Shown here: piece by piece, positions 44,092-53,377 of the stretch | How positions within the stretch are numbered: the first letter of the stretch is position 1 | Layout: every line of letters begins with the position of its first letter | Assembly: GCA_001464735.1 (NCBI GenBank) | Contig: LNDU01000044.1 | Coordinates: 1-64,000, forward strand | DNA: 64,000 bases | Reading direction: 5' to 3' | DNA from: Nitrospira sp. Ga0074138 | Lineage (GTDB): Bacteria > Nitrospirota > Nitrospiria > Nitrospirales > Nitrospiraceae | The notes under the pieces: model-generated | The model's input: the letters and a program-made list of their open reading frames with translations, nothing else | Told to the model about the DNA's origin: nothing | Database searches by the model: none | Position numbers and translations under genes: made by a program

Positions 44092-44784
44092 ATGTCACAG
44101 GAAGCCACGATACTCCTGATTGAAGATGAACCGGAGATTCGCCGCTTCTTGCGGACGACACTGCCTGCCCATGGCTTTCGATTGTACGAGGCTGCGACGG
44201 GACGGGACGGTATTGCCGAAGCCCAAGCAAGAAATCCCGATCTCATCCTGCTGGACCTCGGTTTGCCGGATCTAGAGGGGAGCGAGGTCATTCGGCAGGT
44301 GCGAGAATGGACTGCCACTCCCATCATCGTACTTTCGGCTCGAGACCAGGAACAGGTCAAAGTGGCGGCACTCGATCTCGGTGCCGACGATTATGTGACG
44401 AAGCCGTTCGGGGTCAACGAACTCCTTGCACGGATGCGAGCGGCGCTTCGTCATGCGTCCCGACCAGCTGACGGCGGCGAATCGGTGTTTACACTCGGTG
44501 ATCTTAAGGTGGATCTCGGGCGGCGGCAGGTGTTTCTCTCAGGGAAGGAAATTCATCTTACGCCGATCGAGTATAAACTGCTCATAACGTTGATCCGGTA
44601 TGCCGGCAAAGTGCTGACTCACCGGCAACTGCTAAAAGAGGTCTGGGGACCGCTTCATGTAGACGAAGGACATTATCTACGGGTCTACATGCGACAGTTG
44701 AGGAACAAACTGGAGAAAAACCCCGCTCATCCCCGCTATCTTGTGACCGAACTGGGTGTTGGCTATCGACTCCGGACAGAATAA
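44092..44784 (+). CDS. kdpE: Response regulator KdpE
   Basis: 230 aa OmpR/PhoB-type regulator. Receiver: LLIEDEPEIRRFL, acceptor Asp in LILLDLGLPDLEG, Lys in VTKPFG. The C-terminal winged helix has the recognition helix in HRQLLKEVWGP. Activates kdpFABC at low K+. Directly after kdpD; an operon with the six preceding genes is likely. Confidence 0.95.
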   Translation: MSQEATILLIEDEPEIRRFLRTTLPAHGFRLYEAATGRDGIAEAQARNPDLILLDLGLPDLEGSEVIRQVREWTATPIIVLSARDQEQVKVAALDLGADDYVTKPFGVNELLARMRAALRHASRPADGGESVFTLGDLKVDLGRRQVFLSGKEIHLTPIEYKLLITLIRYAGKVLTHRQLLKEVWGPLHVDEGHYLRVYMRQLRNKLEKNPAHPRYLVTELGVGYRLRTE

Positions 44785-44948
44785 TCCAGTCCTGCTTTTA
44801 TGCCACACGCACTGTCACAGCATTGGTTTTTATCCCGTTTTGATATCTGACAAAGTATGGTTTGTAAGTGGGACTTGAGAGTCGGTTCTCCGCAGTTGGG
44901 AAACCGCATATGATAGGGGCGGGCATTGCGCATCCGTCAACGATCGAT

Positions 44949-46157
44949 ATGAAGACCATTAATCATGAGTATAGTTGGCTAGTGATCCTATGGGGGCTCA
45001 TTGCGACGGTGTCCGTATGCGGGGCTCAAGACCTCAGTCAACGATCAGAAGAGAAAGCGGCACCTATGCCCGCCGCCGCCCTCACAGGCTCTATCGCAAC
45101 TGATTGGCACTATGGGGCGTACATTGATGTTGGGTATATCGGGAATTTCAACTTTCCCGATAACCAACTCTGGCGCAATCGTGCCACAGCCGCGCATCAC
45201 AATCAGCTTTCTCCGAACATGGGACTGGCCTATGTGCGCAAGGATGCCATGGAATCTTCGCGATGGGGTATGGAACTTGGCTTCCAAGGCGGGCGGGATT
45301 CGGAAGAGTTCGCATTCTTGGTGGGGGAGAGACGAGTCGATGGGTCGGATGTGCTCCGACACATTCATCGCGCAAACATGTCGTACCTAGCCCCGGTCGG
45401 CAACGGGCTGACGATCACCGCCGGTCTGTTCAACAGTCTGATGGGGTACGAGTCGCTTTATGCCAAAGACAACGCCAATTACACGAGGTCGTGGATCGCG
45501 GACAACACGCCCTACATGATGTTTGGCGTGAATGCGCAGTATCCTCTCAACGACAATCTCACCGTCACCGCCTTCGTCGTGAATAGCTACTATCATCTAG
45601 CGCATCCGAATGATCTCCCAAGCTATGGGGGGAGATGGGGTTGGAAGGCCATGCCACGGTTCACGTTGACCCAAACCTTATACGCAGGACCAACTCAAAC
45701 GGATACCTCTCTGGAGTTTTGGCGTTTGTATGGGAATCACATTCTGGAATGGAGAGGGGACGATGTGACGGTCGCGGCGTCCTTCGATATTGGAACCGAA
45801 AGCATTGCCATTCAGCCAGGTCGCCCACGAACCTTTGTCATGGGAGGCAACATGGTCGTCAGGTGGCATGTCACCGGGCCTTGGTCTGTGGCGTTGCGGC
45901 CCGAGTTCTACTGGGATCGGAACGGTCGGTGGACAGGCTCAGAACAATTCGTGAAGGCGATCACTTCTACCGTCGAGTACAAGCTCCTATATAAATGGAC
46001 CACCATGGTGGTGCGAGCAGAACATCGTTACGATGACTCAACTGGGGCGGGAGGCGGGTTCTTCAAGAATGGGGGGATCCGTCCCGACGTCGTTGGCCTT
46101 GCGCGTGAGCAGCATCTGCTTTTGCTGGGAGCCCTTGTCAGCTTCGACTCACCGTGA
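44949..46157 (+). CDS. Porin-like outer-membrane beta-barrel protein (BBP2-like)
   Basis: 402 aa from the ATG at 44949. A signal peptide (WLVILWGLIATVSVCGA) is followed by aromatic- and glycine-rich beta strands throughout (YGAYIDVGYIGNFNFP ... GMELGFQGGRDSEEFAF), as in the BBP2/OmpL-like porin family, and the C-terminus LLLGALVSFDSP resembles a closing strand. Such porins often follow kdp operons, and may give K+ or nutrients access to the periplasm; that is inference. It overlaps the convergent lipoprotein gene by nine bases. Confidence 0.75.
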   Translation: MKTINHEYSWLVILWGLIATVSVCGAQDLSQRSEEKAAPMPAAALTGSIATDWHYGAYIDVGYIGNFNFPDNQLWRNRATAAHHNQLSPNMGLAYVRKDAMESSRWGMELGFQGGRDSEEFAFLVGERRVDGSDVLRHIHRANMSYLAPVGNGLTITAGLFNSLMGYESLYAKDNANYTRSWIADNTPYMMFGVNAQYPLNDNLTVTAFVVNSYYHLAHPNDLPSYGGRWGWKAMPRFTLTQTLYAGPTQTDTSLEFWRLYGNHILEWRGDDVTVAASFDIGTESIAIQPGRPRTFVMGGNMVVRWHVTGPWSVALRPEFYWDRNGRWTGSEQFVKAITSTVEYKLLYKWTTMVVRAEHRYDDSTGAGGGFFKNGGIRPDVVGLAREQHLLLLGALVSFDSP

Positions 46158-46880
46158 GTGGGGGGCAGGGGGTGGGAGCTCCTGTATCCAGTGTGGGAAC
46201 CGATCGACGATGCGTTGGCCGAGTGCTTGGATGGCGTGTCTCTTCGCCTCTTGTAGCGCGGCGATATCTTCGACTAAGACAGCCGATCCGACCAGCTTCG
46301 ATGTTCCTTCAACTGTCTGTATCGGTGCGTGCCATTCGGAGCGCACAGCCCACAAGTTGCCGGTGATCATGACGAGCGTGTCACTTTCGGTACCAGGGGC
46401 GAGATAGGCGCCGATTAAGGTCGGATACAACCAGGCAAAGCTGTTGTTGTATCGATCGACGGCCGCAACTCCGTCGACGATCAAGACCACATCTACTCCG
46501 TATCGAGCACCAGACTGGCGGATCCCGCTAATATCTTCACCTCGCAGAGTGGCATCCATCAGCACAAATGCATCCTGGAGGACATGCGTATCTTGTAGTG
46601 GAGCCAGCTCGCGGAGTAGTTGGTCTCTATCCCTAGCTGCCCATTCGACTGCGCGGACGGACTGCCTGTGCGGAAAGTCGTGATGTACAAAAAAGACACC
46701 GAGCCGAAAGGGTGTGGAAAGGTGAACGCCATGGCTCGCGAGGGGCTGACTCTCAGGGATTGGGGCAGGCTCGACATGAAGGACTTCGTTCATCACCGTC
46801 CGATCGAACCCTTGGCTGCTCGCACAGCCGGCCGACAGTGCGAATATGAACGATGCCACAATTGTAAGTAGTTGAACCAT
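46149..46880 (-). CDS. Lipoprotein, possibly rhombotarget/GNA1162-like
   Basis: 243 aa with lipoprotein signal MVQLLTIVASFIFALSAGC. The mature protein has a LGVFFVHHD block, a GVDVVLIVDGVAAVD segment, and a LYPTLIGAYLAPGTESDTLVMITGNLWAVRS block that matches the general outline of the rhombotarget-type lipoproteins I recall. Assignment is tentative. Its 3' end overlaps that of the porin gene. Confidence 0.65.
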   Translation of the reverse strand: MVQLLTIVASFIFALSAGCASSQGFDRTVMNEVLHVEPAPIPESQPLASHGVHLSTPFRLGVFFVHHDFPHRQSVRAVEWAARDRDQLLRELAPLQDTHVLQDAFVLMDATLRGEDISGIRQSGARYGVDVVLIVDGVAAVDRYNNSFAWLYPTLIGAYLAPGTESDTLVMITGNLWAVRSEWHAPIQTVEGTSKLVGSAVLVEDIAALQEAKRHAIQALGQRIVDRFPHWIQELPPPAPHSR

Positions 46881-46963
46881 CGCTTCGTTTACTACTCCTT
46901 CGGTCGATTGATTGAACTGGTGGAGTTGACGTGTATCGGTACCATGGCCGGCTGCTAAGATGG

Positions 46964-47431
46964 TTACTCGACGATTGGAAGAATGCGATCGGCGACTGCC
47001 TGTACCACACGTTCTTGTTCGGTCACCGCTTTCAATCCTTTGAAACTGAGATAGTGGCCTCCGTGACTCGGTGCCTGAATCGTGGCGCTGACTTCGACAC
47101 GATCTCCATCCTCGACTTCCGGATCGCGGACAACTGGTCTACCACAAATGCCTAACACGGCCACTGGAATCGTCGCCTCATCGTCCTCAAGACGGAACAA
47201 GTACGCACCATAACAATTGTCCCCATTGGCAATTGGGTAGGGCTCCAGGGGCTGTACATCCCGTGCAATGCCTCGCAAGATGACATGCCGAAGGTGATAG
47301 ACCCGCGGTTCATCGAGGATCTGTTGGATGCTGGTCGGTTCTTCTGCCCACACCGGTATCGGTCTATCTGCTCCTAGAAGTGTGAGCAGAGCAATGAGGA
47401 GAGGAGCGATGATTCGTGCCGAAGTGGTCAT
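46964..47431 (-). CDS. Exported protein with OB-like domain, unknown function
   Basis: 155 aa from an ATG at 47431 that places a signal peptide (ARIIAPLLIALLTLLGADRPIPVWA) at the N-terminus; an ATG at 47458 is an alternative, and the full open frame reaches 47539. The mature domain (VYHLRHVILRGIARDVQPL ... CYGAYLFRLEDDEATIPVAVLG ... GDRVEVSATIQ) has the strand pattern of OB-fold nucleic-acid- or ligand-binding domains. Divergent from the M20 peptidase; regulation presumably shared. Function unknown. Confidence 0.6.
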   Translation of the reverse strand: MTTSARIIAPLLIALLTLLGADRPIPVWAEEPTSIQQILDEPRVYHLRHVILRGIARDVQPLEPYPIANGDNCYGAYLFRLEDDEATIPVAVLGICGRPVVRDPEVEDGDRVEVSATIQAPSHGGHYLSFKGLKAVTEQERVVQAVADRILPIVE

Positions 47432-47544
47432 GCTGGGTGAAAGGCATTTTATCATCATTTTGAGTTTGGAACCCGGGGCTGCTTTCTCTTGCGCGACATG
47501 ATCGCTATAATCCCTCGTCTTTTTGTCAAGGAGGAGCACTCGCT

Positions 47545-48912
47545 ATGGTGAATGAGCGGCAACTGAGGATTTTCGTGAAGGAATCACGGCCAAGGTTTGA
47601 GGATATCTTGGGGCAGATGGTCGAGGTGCCGTCGATCAGTATGGATTCATCGCGTGCGGGCGATATCCGCCGCATGGCTGACCTTGCGAAGCAGTATTTG
47701 GTTGGGATGAATGCCAAGGTTCACGTGGTAGAGACCGGCGGGTATCCCATCGTTTCCGGCGGGTGGGTAACAGGGCCTGAGTATCCGACCGTCACGATCT
47801 ACAATCACCTGGACGTGCAGCCGGCGCAGGAGCCGGAATGGAGGCAGGCGCCATTTGCCTTTAAGAATGAACGGGGGATGTATCGGGGGCGAGGAGCGAC
47901 TGATGACAAGGGTCCGGCCCTCACGGCGATGTTCGGCGCTCGATATGCGATCGACCAAGGTTGGCCGATCAACATCCGGTTCTTGTGGGAACTGGAAGAA
48001 GAGATCGGTAGCCCACATTTTGTTGCAGGACTTAAGGATCGCGCGGCTGTTCCACAGCCCGATTCCGTGGTCGTCTCAGATACGATCTGGATTGCCAAGG
48101 GGCGGCCTGCGGTGCCATACGGCTTGCGCGGCCTGCTTGGCGCACGTCTGATCCTGCGCACAGGGGAGAACGATGCACATTCGGGTGTGACTGGAGGAGC
48201 AGCTCGTAACCCGCTGGCCGAATTGATGGAGGTGGCGAACAGCTGTGTCGATGCGAGGACCGGCAGGGTAAAAATTCCTGGTTTCTATGACGATGTGGTT
48301 GAGCCCACGACCACTGAGATCAAGGATTTCCTGAAGTCCGGTTTTGAGGTAGAACGTTTCAAGAAAGCCTACGGATTTCGATCGCTTCGCGTGCAGGATC
48401 CCGCCGATATCATGCGACGGATTTGGGCATCTCCGACCTTCGAAATCCATGGCCTCAGTGGGGGATACCATGGACAGGGGGTGAAGACCGTTGTGCCCGG
48501 TCATGCTGAGCTCAAGGTCAGTATGCGGCTTGTTCCAGATCAGGTACCGGAAAGAGTGTTTACTGTGTTGAAGAAGCATGTGGCGAAGGTGAATCCAGAT
48601 GTGAAGGTGGAGAGGGAGGGCATGCTCCATCCATTCAAGGGCAGTTTCGAAGGATCATATGTGGATTGTGTGAAACGTGCCGTAAAGACAGGGTTTGGTA
48701 AAGATCCCGCATTTGTGCGAGAAGGAGGATCAATCGGTGCGGTGGTTACCATGCAGAAAACCTGGAAGGTACCAATCCTCTTCATAGGCTTAAGCCTCCC
48801 TGAGCATGGATATCATGCTCCCAACGAATATTACGATTGGGGTCAGGCTTCAGGGGGGATGAAGACATTCGCTCATTACTTCTCAGAGTTAGCAAAGATG
48901 GGGAAGGTATAG
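47545..48912 (+). CDS. M20 family metallopeptidase (dipeptidase/ArgE type)
   Basis: 455 aa. Di-zinc ligands: NHLDVQPAQ (first His/Asp), GRGATDDKGP (bridging Asp), WELEEEIGSPHF (Glu pair). The dimerisation domain sits in the middle (~215-345) and the closing ligand His is in PEHGYHAPNE near the end. AGGAGG ribosome-binding site precedes the ATG. Likely a cytoplasmic dipeptidase; substrate not readable. Divergent from the OB-like gene. Confidence 0.92.
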   Translation: MVNERQLRIFVKESRPRFEDILGQMVEVPSISMDSSRAGDIRRMADLAKQYLVGMNAKVHVVETGGYPIVSGGWVTGPEYPTVTIYNHLDVQPAQEPEWRQAPFAFKNERGMYRGRGATDDKGPALTAMFGARYAIDQGWPINIRFLWELEEEIGSPHFVAGLKDRAAVPQPDSVVVSDTIWIAKGRPAVPYGLRGLLGARLILRTGENDAHSGVTGGAARNPLAELMEVANSCVDARTGRVKIPGFYDDVVEPTTTEIKDFLKSGFEVERFKKAYGFRSLRVQDPADIMRRIWASPTFEIHGLSGGYHGQGVKTVVPGHAELKVSMRLVPDQVPERVFTVLKKHVAKVNPDVKVEREGMLHPFKGSFEGSYVDCVKRAVKTGFGKDPAFVREGGSIGAVVTMQKTWKVPILFIGLSLPEHGYHAPNEYYDWGQASGGMKTFAHYFSELAKMGKV

Positions 48913-49206
48913 GGTCTGTTTTTGATCATCGTAAAGACAGCCTGTGGAAAACTCGGGGAAAGTCTGTTTTTGAACGCCGGTGTCCCAAAAATTGCCTGCC
49001 TGCCATGTTTGTCATACAGTCTCTCGTTCTAGAGCCATATCCTCAAATGAGTCGAATTCGTAAGGCATTGTAAATAAACATAATATTAAGCGTTAATCTT
49101 TTCTGGAAAGGCACAGATGTTGCTCAACGTGAAGTTGGGGAGCAGGTCGTGCCATTGAAATGATCCGGTTGATTGTCGAGAAGCGCTTGAGTATCCTGGC
49201 TACCCT

Positions 49207-49536
49207 ATGGGGACTGAATCGATCCAGGTAGTGGTAGTCATGGTCACAACGGCAAGCCAAGACGAAGCAGTGAAGATTGCCGACCAGGTGGTACAGTCTC
49301 GTCTGGCTGCTTGCGCGTCTACGATTCCCACAGTGCGTTCAACGTACTGGTGGGAAGGAAAGTTGATGAACGACCAGGAATCGCTACTGTTGATCAAGAC
49401 AACCTCTGATAAATTCAATTCTCTCGAGGAAACAATACGGAAGATCCATTCGTACAAGGTGCCGGAAATAATAGCGATTCCTGTTTGTCAGGGGTTTCCA
49501 CCATATCTAGAGTGGGTTCGCCGAGAAACCTCCTAG
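49207..49536 (+). CDS. cutA: CutA-like divalent cation tolerance protein
   Basis: 109 aa trimeric small protein. Family blocks VVMVTTASQDEAVKIADQVVQSRLAACASTIP and STYWWEGKLMNDQESLLLIKT, then YKVPEIIAIPVCQG, are all present. Role in copper tolerance is historical; many CutA proteins act as signalling or scaffold trimers. 294 bases before it hold only a 12-base direct repeat GTCTGTTTTTGA (48914-48925 and 48962-48973). Confidence 0.93.
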   Translation: MGTESIQVVVVMVTTASQDEAVKIADQVVQSRLAACASTIPTVRSTYWWEGKLMNDQESLLLIKTTSDKFNSLEETIRKIHSYKVPEIIAIPVCQGFPPYLEWVRRETS

Positions 49537-49665
49537 ATTATGCGGTTGAAACCATCATCGCCGAAGCACTATTTTAGGGTTGACCAATGGGGGGCTAGAT
49601 CGGTAGTTTGAAGGGTAAGTTTTGACATGCCTTCCAGGTACAAGTAGGCACGGGAGACGAAGGTT

Positions 49666-50685
49666 ATGAACCAGACAAATATTCAGGACGGTGATGCCTA
49701 TACCGTTGTGGTTTTCAGGGGATCCACGGCAAAGCCTATCCGCTTCAGCTTTTCGAAGAAACTACTCCGCCGATTGTTGGTCTGTGTGGGGTTGGTCGTT
49801 CTTGCCGATCTTCTCGTGGTTTCTCACTATGTCATTAGAACGGGAGAGGTATGGGAACTGGCGGCTTTTCGCACGGAAGCCATGAGCGCACGAGAGCAGA
49901 CCGCCGCTTTCTCCACAGCTATTGATGATCTGAAGAAGCGCCTTGGGGCGATGAATGAGGTGAATCAAAGGCTTCGGGTCACGCTCGGTATAGAAGTACC
50001 CAAGACGGGAGATATGGCAAACGGTAGGGGTGGAGAAGAGGTCCCGATTTCTGAAGAAGGAGGCTCAATATCCGGTAGAACCGAACTGGGTGTTTCCTCA
50101 GGTATCTCCAATCAAACATCTGAGGGTAATCAAGAACATTCGTCTGCTGTTGGGCTCGAGCCTTCTCGAGATGCCCTCCAGGCAATTACATCAGTGAAAG
50201 AGGGGTTGGAATGGCTCTCAAAACAAGCCACGGTGCAGGAACGTATTCTTGACGAGTTATCACAAGCAGCTGAGCAGCGCTCGTCTCGCTGGGCCTCGAC
50301 GCCTTCGATTTGGCCAGTCAAAGGGTGGGTCACGTCTGGGTTTGGCCCGCGAATTTCTCCTTTCACGGAGAAGCCAGCTTGGCATGATGGATTAGATATC
50401 GGTGCCGCACCAAACACCCCAGTCCGTGCTCCGGCCCAAGGTCGGATTACATCCATAGGATACGATCCTAAGCTCGGGAACATGGTCCGCGTCGATCATG
50501 GATTCGGAGTTGAAACCCTCTACGGACACCTGGCGAAGTCCTTGGTGAAGGAAGGCCAAAGGGTCGAGCGGGGCGATGTCATTGCGCTTGTCGGGAGCTC
50601 GGGCCTATCCACCGGTCCTCACCTGCATTACATGGTGAAATTGAACGGCCAGGCGCTTGATCCAACCAAGTACATTTTGGAATAG
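49666..50685 (+). CDS. M23 LytM-type peptidoglycan endopeptidase
   Basis: 339 aa. A single N-terminal membrane anchor (LLRRLLVCVGLVVLADLLVVSHY) is followed by a coiled coil, a variable linker, and a C-terminal LytM domain. Zinc ligands: HDGLDIGA (HxxxD) and HLHYMVK (HxH). GFGPRISPFTEKPAWHDG is the standard entry. Cleaves peptide cross-links during wall growth or acts as an amidase activator. Alone on its strand. Confidence 0.93.
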   Translation: MNQTNIQDGDAYTVVVFRGSTAKPIRFSFSKKLLRRLLVCVGLVVLADLLVVSHYVIRTGEVWELAAFRTEAMSAREQTAAFSTAIDDLKKRLGAMNEVNQRLRVTLGIEVPKTGDMANGRGGEEVPISEEGGSISGRTELGVSSGISNQTSEGNQEHSSAVGLEPSRDALQAITSVKEGLEWLSKQATVQERILDELSQAAEQRSSRWASTPSIWPVKGWVTSGFGPRISPFTEKPAWHDGLDIGAAPNTPVRAPAQGRITSIGYDPKLGNMVRVDHGFGVETLYGHLAKSLVKEGQRVERGDVIALVGSSGLSTGPHLHYMVKLNGQALDPTKYILE

Positions 50686-50829
50686 CAGACCGCTTCGATA
50701 TTATGAGGACAGCACAATTTGTTTCTGCTGCTTCTCGAAATCCAACAGTCCGACGCCCGACCGCTCCTCGATTAGAGCCTCTGCAATGCCTGTGGCCCCG
50801 TACGATCTAGATAACGACACGAGCGCTTC

Positions 50830-52512
50830 TTGACCGATCTTGAGATTGCTCAATCTGTTACCCCTCGCCCTATCCTGGAAATCGCTTCCCAGCTTGGGAT
50901 CCGTGCCGAAGAGCTTACTCTCTATGGACGGGATAAGGCCAAAATATCGCCGCAAGTCTTGGATCGCCTCGATGCTGCACCGCAAGGACGGTATGTACTT
51001 GTCACAGCGATTAACCCAACACTTTTAGGAGAGGGAAAGACGACGACATCAATCGGCCTAGCCATGGGGCTCACGCGGCTCGGGCGTCGGGCCGCGCTTA
51101 CCCTCAGGCAGCCATCGCTCGGTCCTGTGTTTGGAGTGAAAGGTGGCGGCACCGGTGGGGGGCACGCACAGGTGGTGCCGATGGAGGATATCAACCTTCA
51201 TCTGACGGGAGATGCCCATGCGGTAGCTGCCAGCCACAATCTGCTTTCTGCTTTCCTCGATAATCACCTGTTTCATGGAAACCCTCTCTCGATCGATCCA
51301 GCAAGAGCTACATGGCCACGGACGTTGAGTATCAATGACCGTGCTCTCCGAGACGTGTTATTGGGGGAAGAAACCGGCAGACGTCGGGGCCAATTCGTCA
51401 TCACCGAGGCTTCAGAGGTTATGGCGGTGTTGGCACTTGCGAAGGATCACAACGATCTCCTTGAGCGGCTTGGCCGAATAGTGGTCGGGTTCACAACGGC
51501 AGGGACACCGGTCAAGGCCGAGGCGCTTGGATGTGTAGGAGCGATGGCGGTTCTTCTGAAAGACGCCCTTAAACCGAATCTGGTTCAAACGCTAGAAGGG
51601 AGCCCCGCATTCGTGCACACGGGGCCGTTCGGCAACATCGCCCATGGGAACTGCTCGATCATGTCCGATGCCATTGCACTCCGATGCGCTGACTTTGTCG
51701 TGACCGAGGCGGGCTTCGGTAGCGATCTTGGAGCGGAGAAGTTTTTCAATATCAAGTGCCGCGCGTCAGGGTTCACTCCGACCGTGGCGGTTGTTGTGGC
51801 GACCTTACGGGCGCTGAAACTCCATGGGGGGGGTGGCGTCGTCAAGGCTGGCGTTGCGCTGCCTTCGAGTCTCACGGGCCCGAACCAGGAGGCCTTATCG
51901 AAAGGGATCGCTAATCTGCAACAGCATATCGCCAATGTCCTGGCGCATGGGGTCCCGGTCGTTGTCGCCGTTAATGCCTTCAAGGATGATCCTCAGGATG
52001 AGTTGGACTGGGTTCGAGAACAGTCACTAAGGATGGGCGCAGTCGATGCGGAGGTCTCTACGCACTGGGCCGACGGAGGGAAGGGGGCCGAACGGCTGGC
52101 GACTGCTGTCCTCAAGGCATCTGAAAGACCGACCAAATTCAGGCATCTGTATGATGTGTCATGGCCGATCAGGAAAAAGATAGAAACCATTGCAACCCAG
52201 ATGTACGGAGCTGCGGGGGTTTCGTTCGAACCGGAGGCGGAGCGTCAAATAGATACGGCCGAGGCATTGGGGTATGGGGGCTTACCCGTTTGCATGGCGA
52301 AAACGCCACTGTCACTGTCGCACGACCCTACGCTGAAGGGGAGGCCGACTGGTTTTACGGTCCCAATCAAGGAATTGCGGATCTTGGCTGGTGCCGGGTT
52401 CGTCACGGCCGTCTGTTCAGGAATTCAATTGATGCCGGGGTTGCCCAAGAGGCCGGTTGGTGAGCGGATTACGCTTGATCCGACCAGCGGGAAGATAGTG
52501 GGGCTGTCGTAG
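50830..52512 (+). CDS. fhs: Formate-tetrahydrofolate ligase
   Basis: Makes 10-formyl-THF from formate, ATP and THF. 560 aa, normal length. The Walker-like loop is TLLGEGKTTTSIGLAMGL; TLRQPSLGPVFGVKGGGTGGG is the diagnostic glycine-rich block; EAGFGSDLGAEKF and VVAVNAF are family motifs. The start is a TTG at 50830: an in-frame stop lies just upstream and the N-terminus TDLEIAQSVTPRPI is family-like. In anaerobes this is part of the methyl branch of the Wood-Ljungdahl route, and in aerobes of one-carbon metabolism. Confidence 0.95.
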   Translation: MTDLEIAQSVTPRPILEIASQLGIRAEELTLYGRDKAKISPQVLDRLDAAPQGRYVLVTAINPTLLGEGKTTTSIGLAMGLTRLGRRAALTLRQPSLGPVFGVKGGGTGGGHAQVVPMEDINLHLTGDAHAVAASHNLLSAFLDNHLFHGNPLSIDPARATWPRTLSINDRALRDVLLGEETGRRRGQFVITEASEVMAVLALAKDHNDLLERLGRIVVGFTTAGTPVKAEALGCVGAMAVLLKDALKPNLVQTLEGSPAFVHTGPFGNIAHGNCSIMSDAIALRCADFVVTEAGFGSDLGAEKFFNIKCRASGFTPTVAVVVATLRALKLHGGGGVVKAGVALPSSLTGPNQEALSKGIANLQQHIANVLAHGVPVVVAVNAFKDDPQDELDWVREQSLRMGAVDAEVSTHWADGGKGAERLATAVLKASERPTKFRHLYDVSWPIRKKIETIATQMYGAAGVSFEPEAERQIDTAEALGYGGLPVCMAKTPLSLSHDPTLKGRPTGFTVPIKELRILAGAGFVTAVCSGIQLMPGLPKRPVGERITLDPTSGKIVGLS

Positions 52513-52516
52513 AAGC

Positions 52517-53377
52517 TCAGCGCTGCTTCAAATATCGGAAGAATTCAGAATCGGGGCTCATCACCAGGGTCGTACCGTCTTTGAAGGCGCTCTTATAGGC
52601 TTCCATGGAGCGGGTGAACTCGAAAAACTTCAGGTCCTGTCGGTAGGCGTCAGCATAGATCCGAAATGCCTTGGCATCGCCGCCGCCTCGAAGTTCTTCC
52701 GACTCCTTATAGGCTTGGGCGAGGAGAATTTCTCGGTCTTTTTCGGCTTCCGATCGAATCTTTTGCGCTTCTTCCGCGCCCTCAGCGCGATATTGCTTCG
52801 CCTGTCGTTCCCGTTCCGCCTGCATCCGAGCAAAGACTGCCTTCTCATTTTGCTCAGGCAAATCAGCGCGCTTGATTCGGACATCCTGGATCTCGATGCC
52901 ATACACCGTGGCCTTCTCGTGTGCCCGTTCGGTCACCACCTTCATGATGTCCGCTCTCGTGCTCGACACGATTTCAAGCAACTCATGGCGACCCAACTCG
53001 ACGCGGAGCTCGGAATAGATAATGTCATGCAGCCGCTGGAGTGCGCCGCGCTGGCTTTGGAAGTTCTGATAGACCTTTAACGGGTCGACGATGCGCCATT
53101 TCGCAAAGTTGTCGAGCAGCAGGGTCTTCTTGTCGGAGGTAATGACATCCTGCGCGTTCGAATCGTAATCCAGTAACCGCTTCTCGAAGTACGTCACCTC
53201 CTGGACGAACGGCACTTTGACGTACAGTCCTGGCTCAGTGATGTTGCGAACGGGTTTCCCAAGTTGCACGACAATGGCCGTCTGGATCACGTCTACGACG
53301 AAAAGGGGAGACGCTCCCAGCACGAACAATCCAACGGTCACGGCGAGGAGCGCGATAACGATCCCTTGTTTCGTCAT
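52517..53377 (-). CDS. hflC: HflC, SPFH protein modulating FtsH
   Basis: 286 aa SPFH protein with N-terminal anchor (VIALLAVTVGLFVLGASPLF). VQLGKPVRNITEPGLYVKVPFVQEVTYFEKRLLDYD opens the band-7 domain. The charged helical tail RAEGAEEAQKIRSEAEKDREIL and the C-terminal YADAYRQDLKFFEFTRSMEAYK block are as in HflC. Forms the HflKC cage around FtsH with HflK, whose stop overlaps its ATG by four bases. The 3' end converges on fhs with only 4 bases between. Confidence 0.94.
   Translation of the reverse strand: MTKQGIVIALLAVTVGLFVLGASPLFVVDVIQTAIVVQLGKPVRNITEPGLYVKVPFVQEVTYFEKRLLDYDSNAQDVITSDKKTLLLDNFAKWRIVDPLKVYQNFQSQRGALQRLHDIIYSELRVELGRHELLEIVSSTRADIMKVVTERAHEKATVYGIEIQDVRIKRADLPEQNEKAVFARMQAERERQAKQYRAEGAEEAQKIRSEAEKDREILLAQAYKESEELRGGGDAKAFRIYADAYRQDLKFFEFTRSMEAYKSAFKDGTTLVMSPDSEFFRYLKQR

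Noticed and set aside
50701-50985. Minus-strand 94-aa frame across the start of fhs
   Set aside because: It overlaps the conserved N-terminus of fhs and has no protein-like features.
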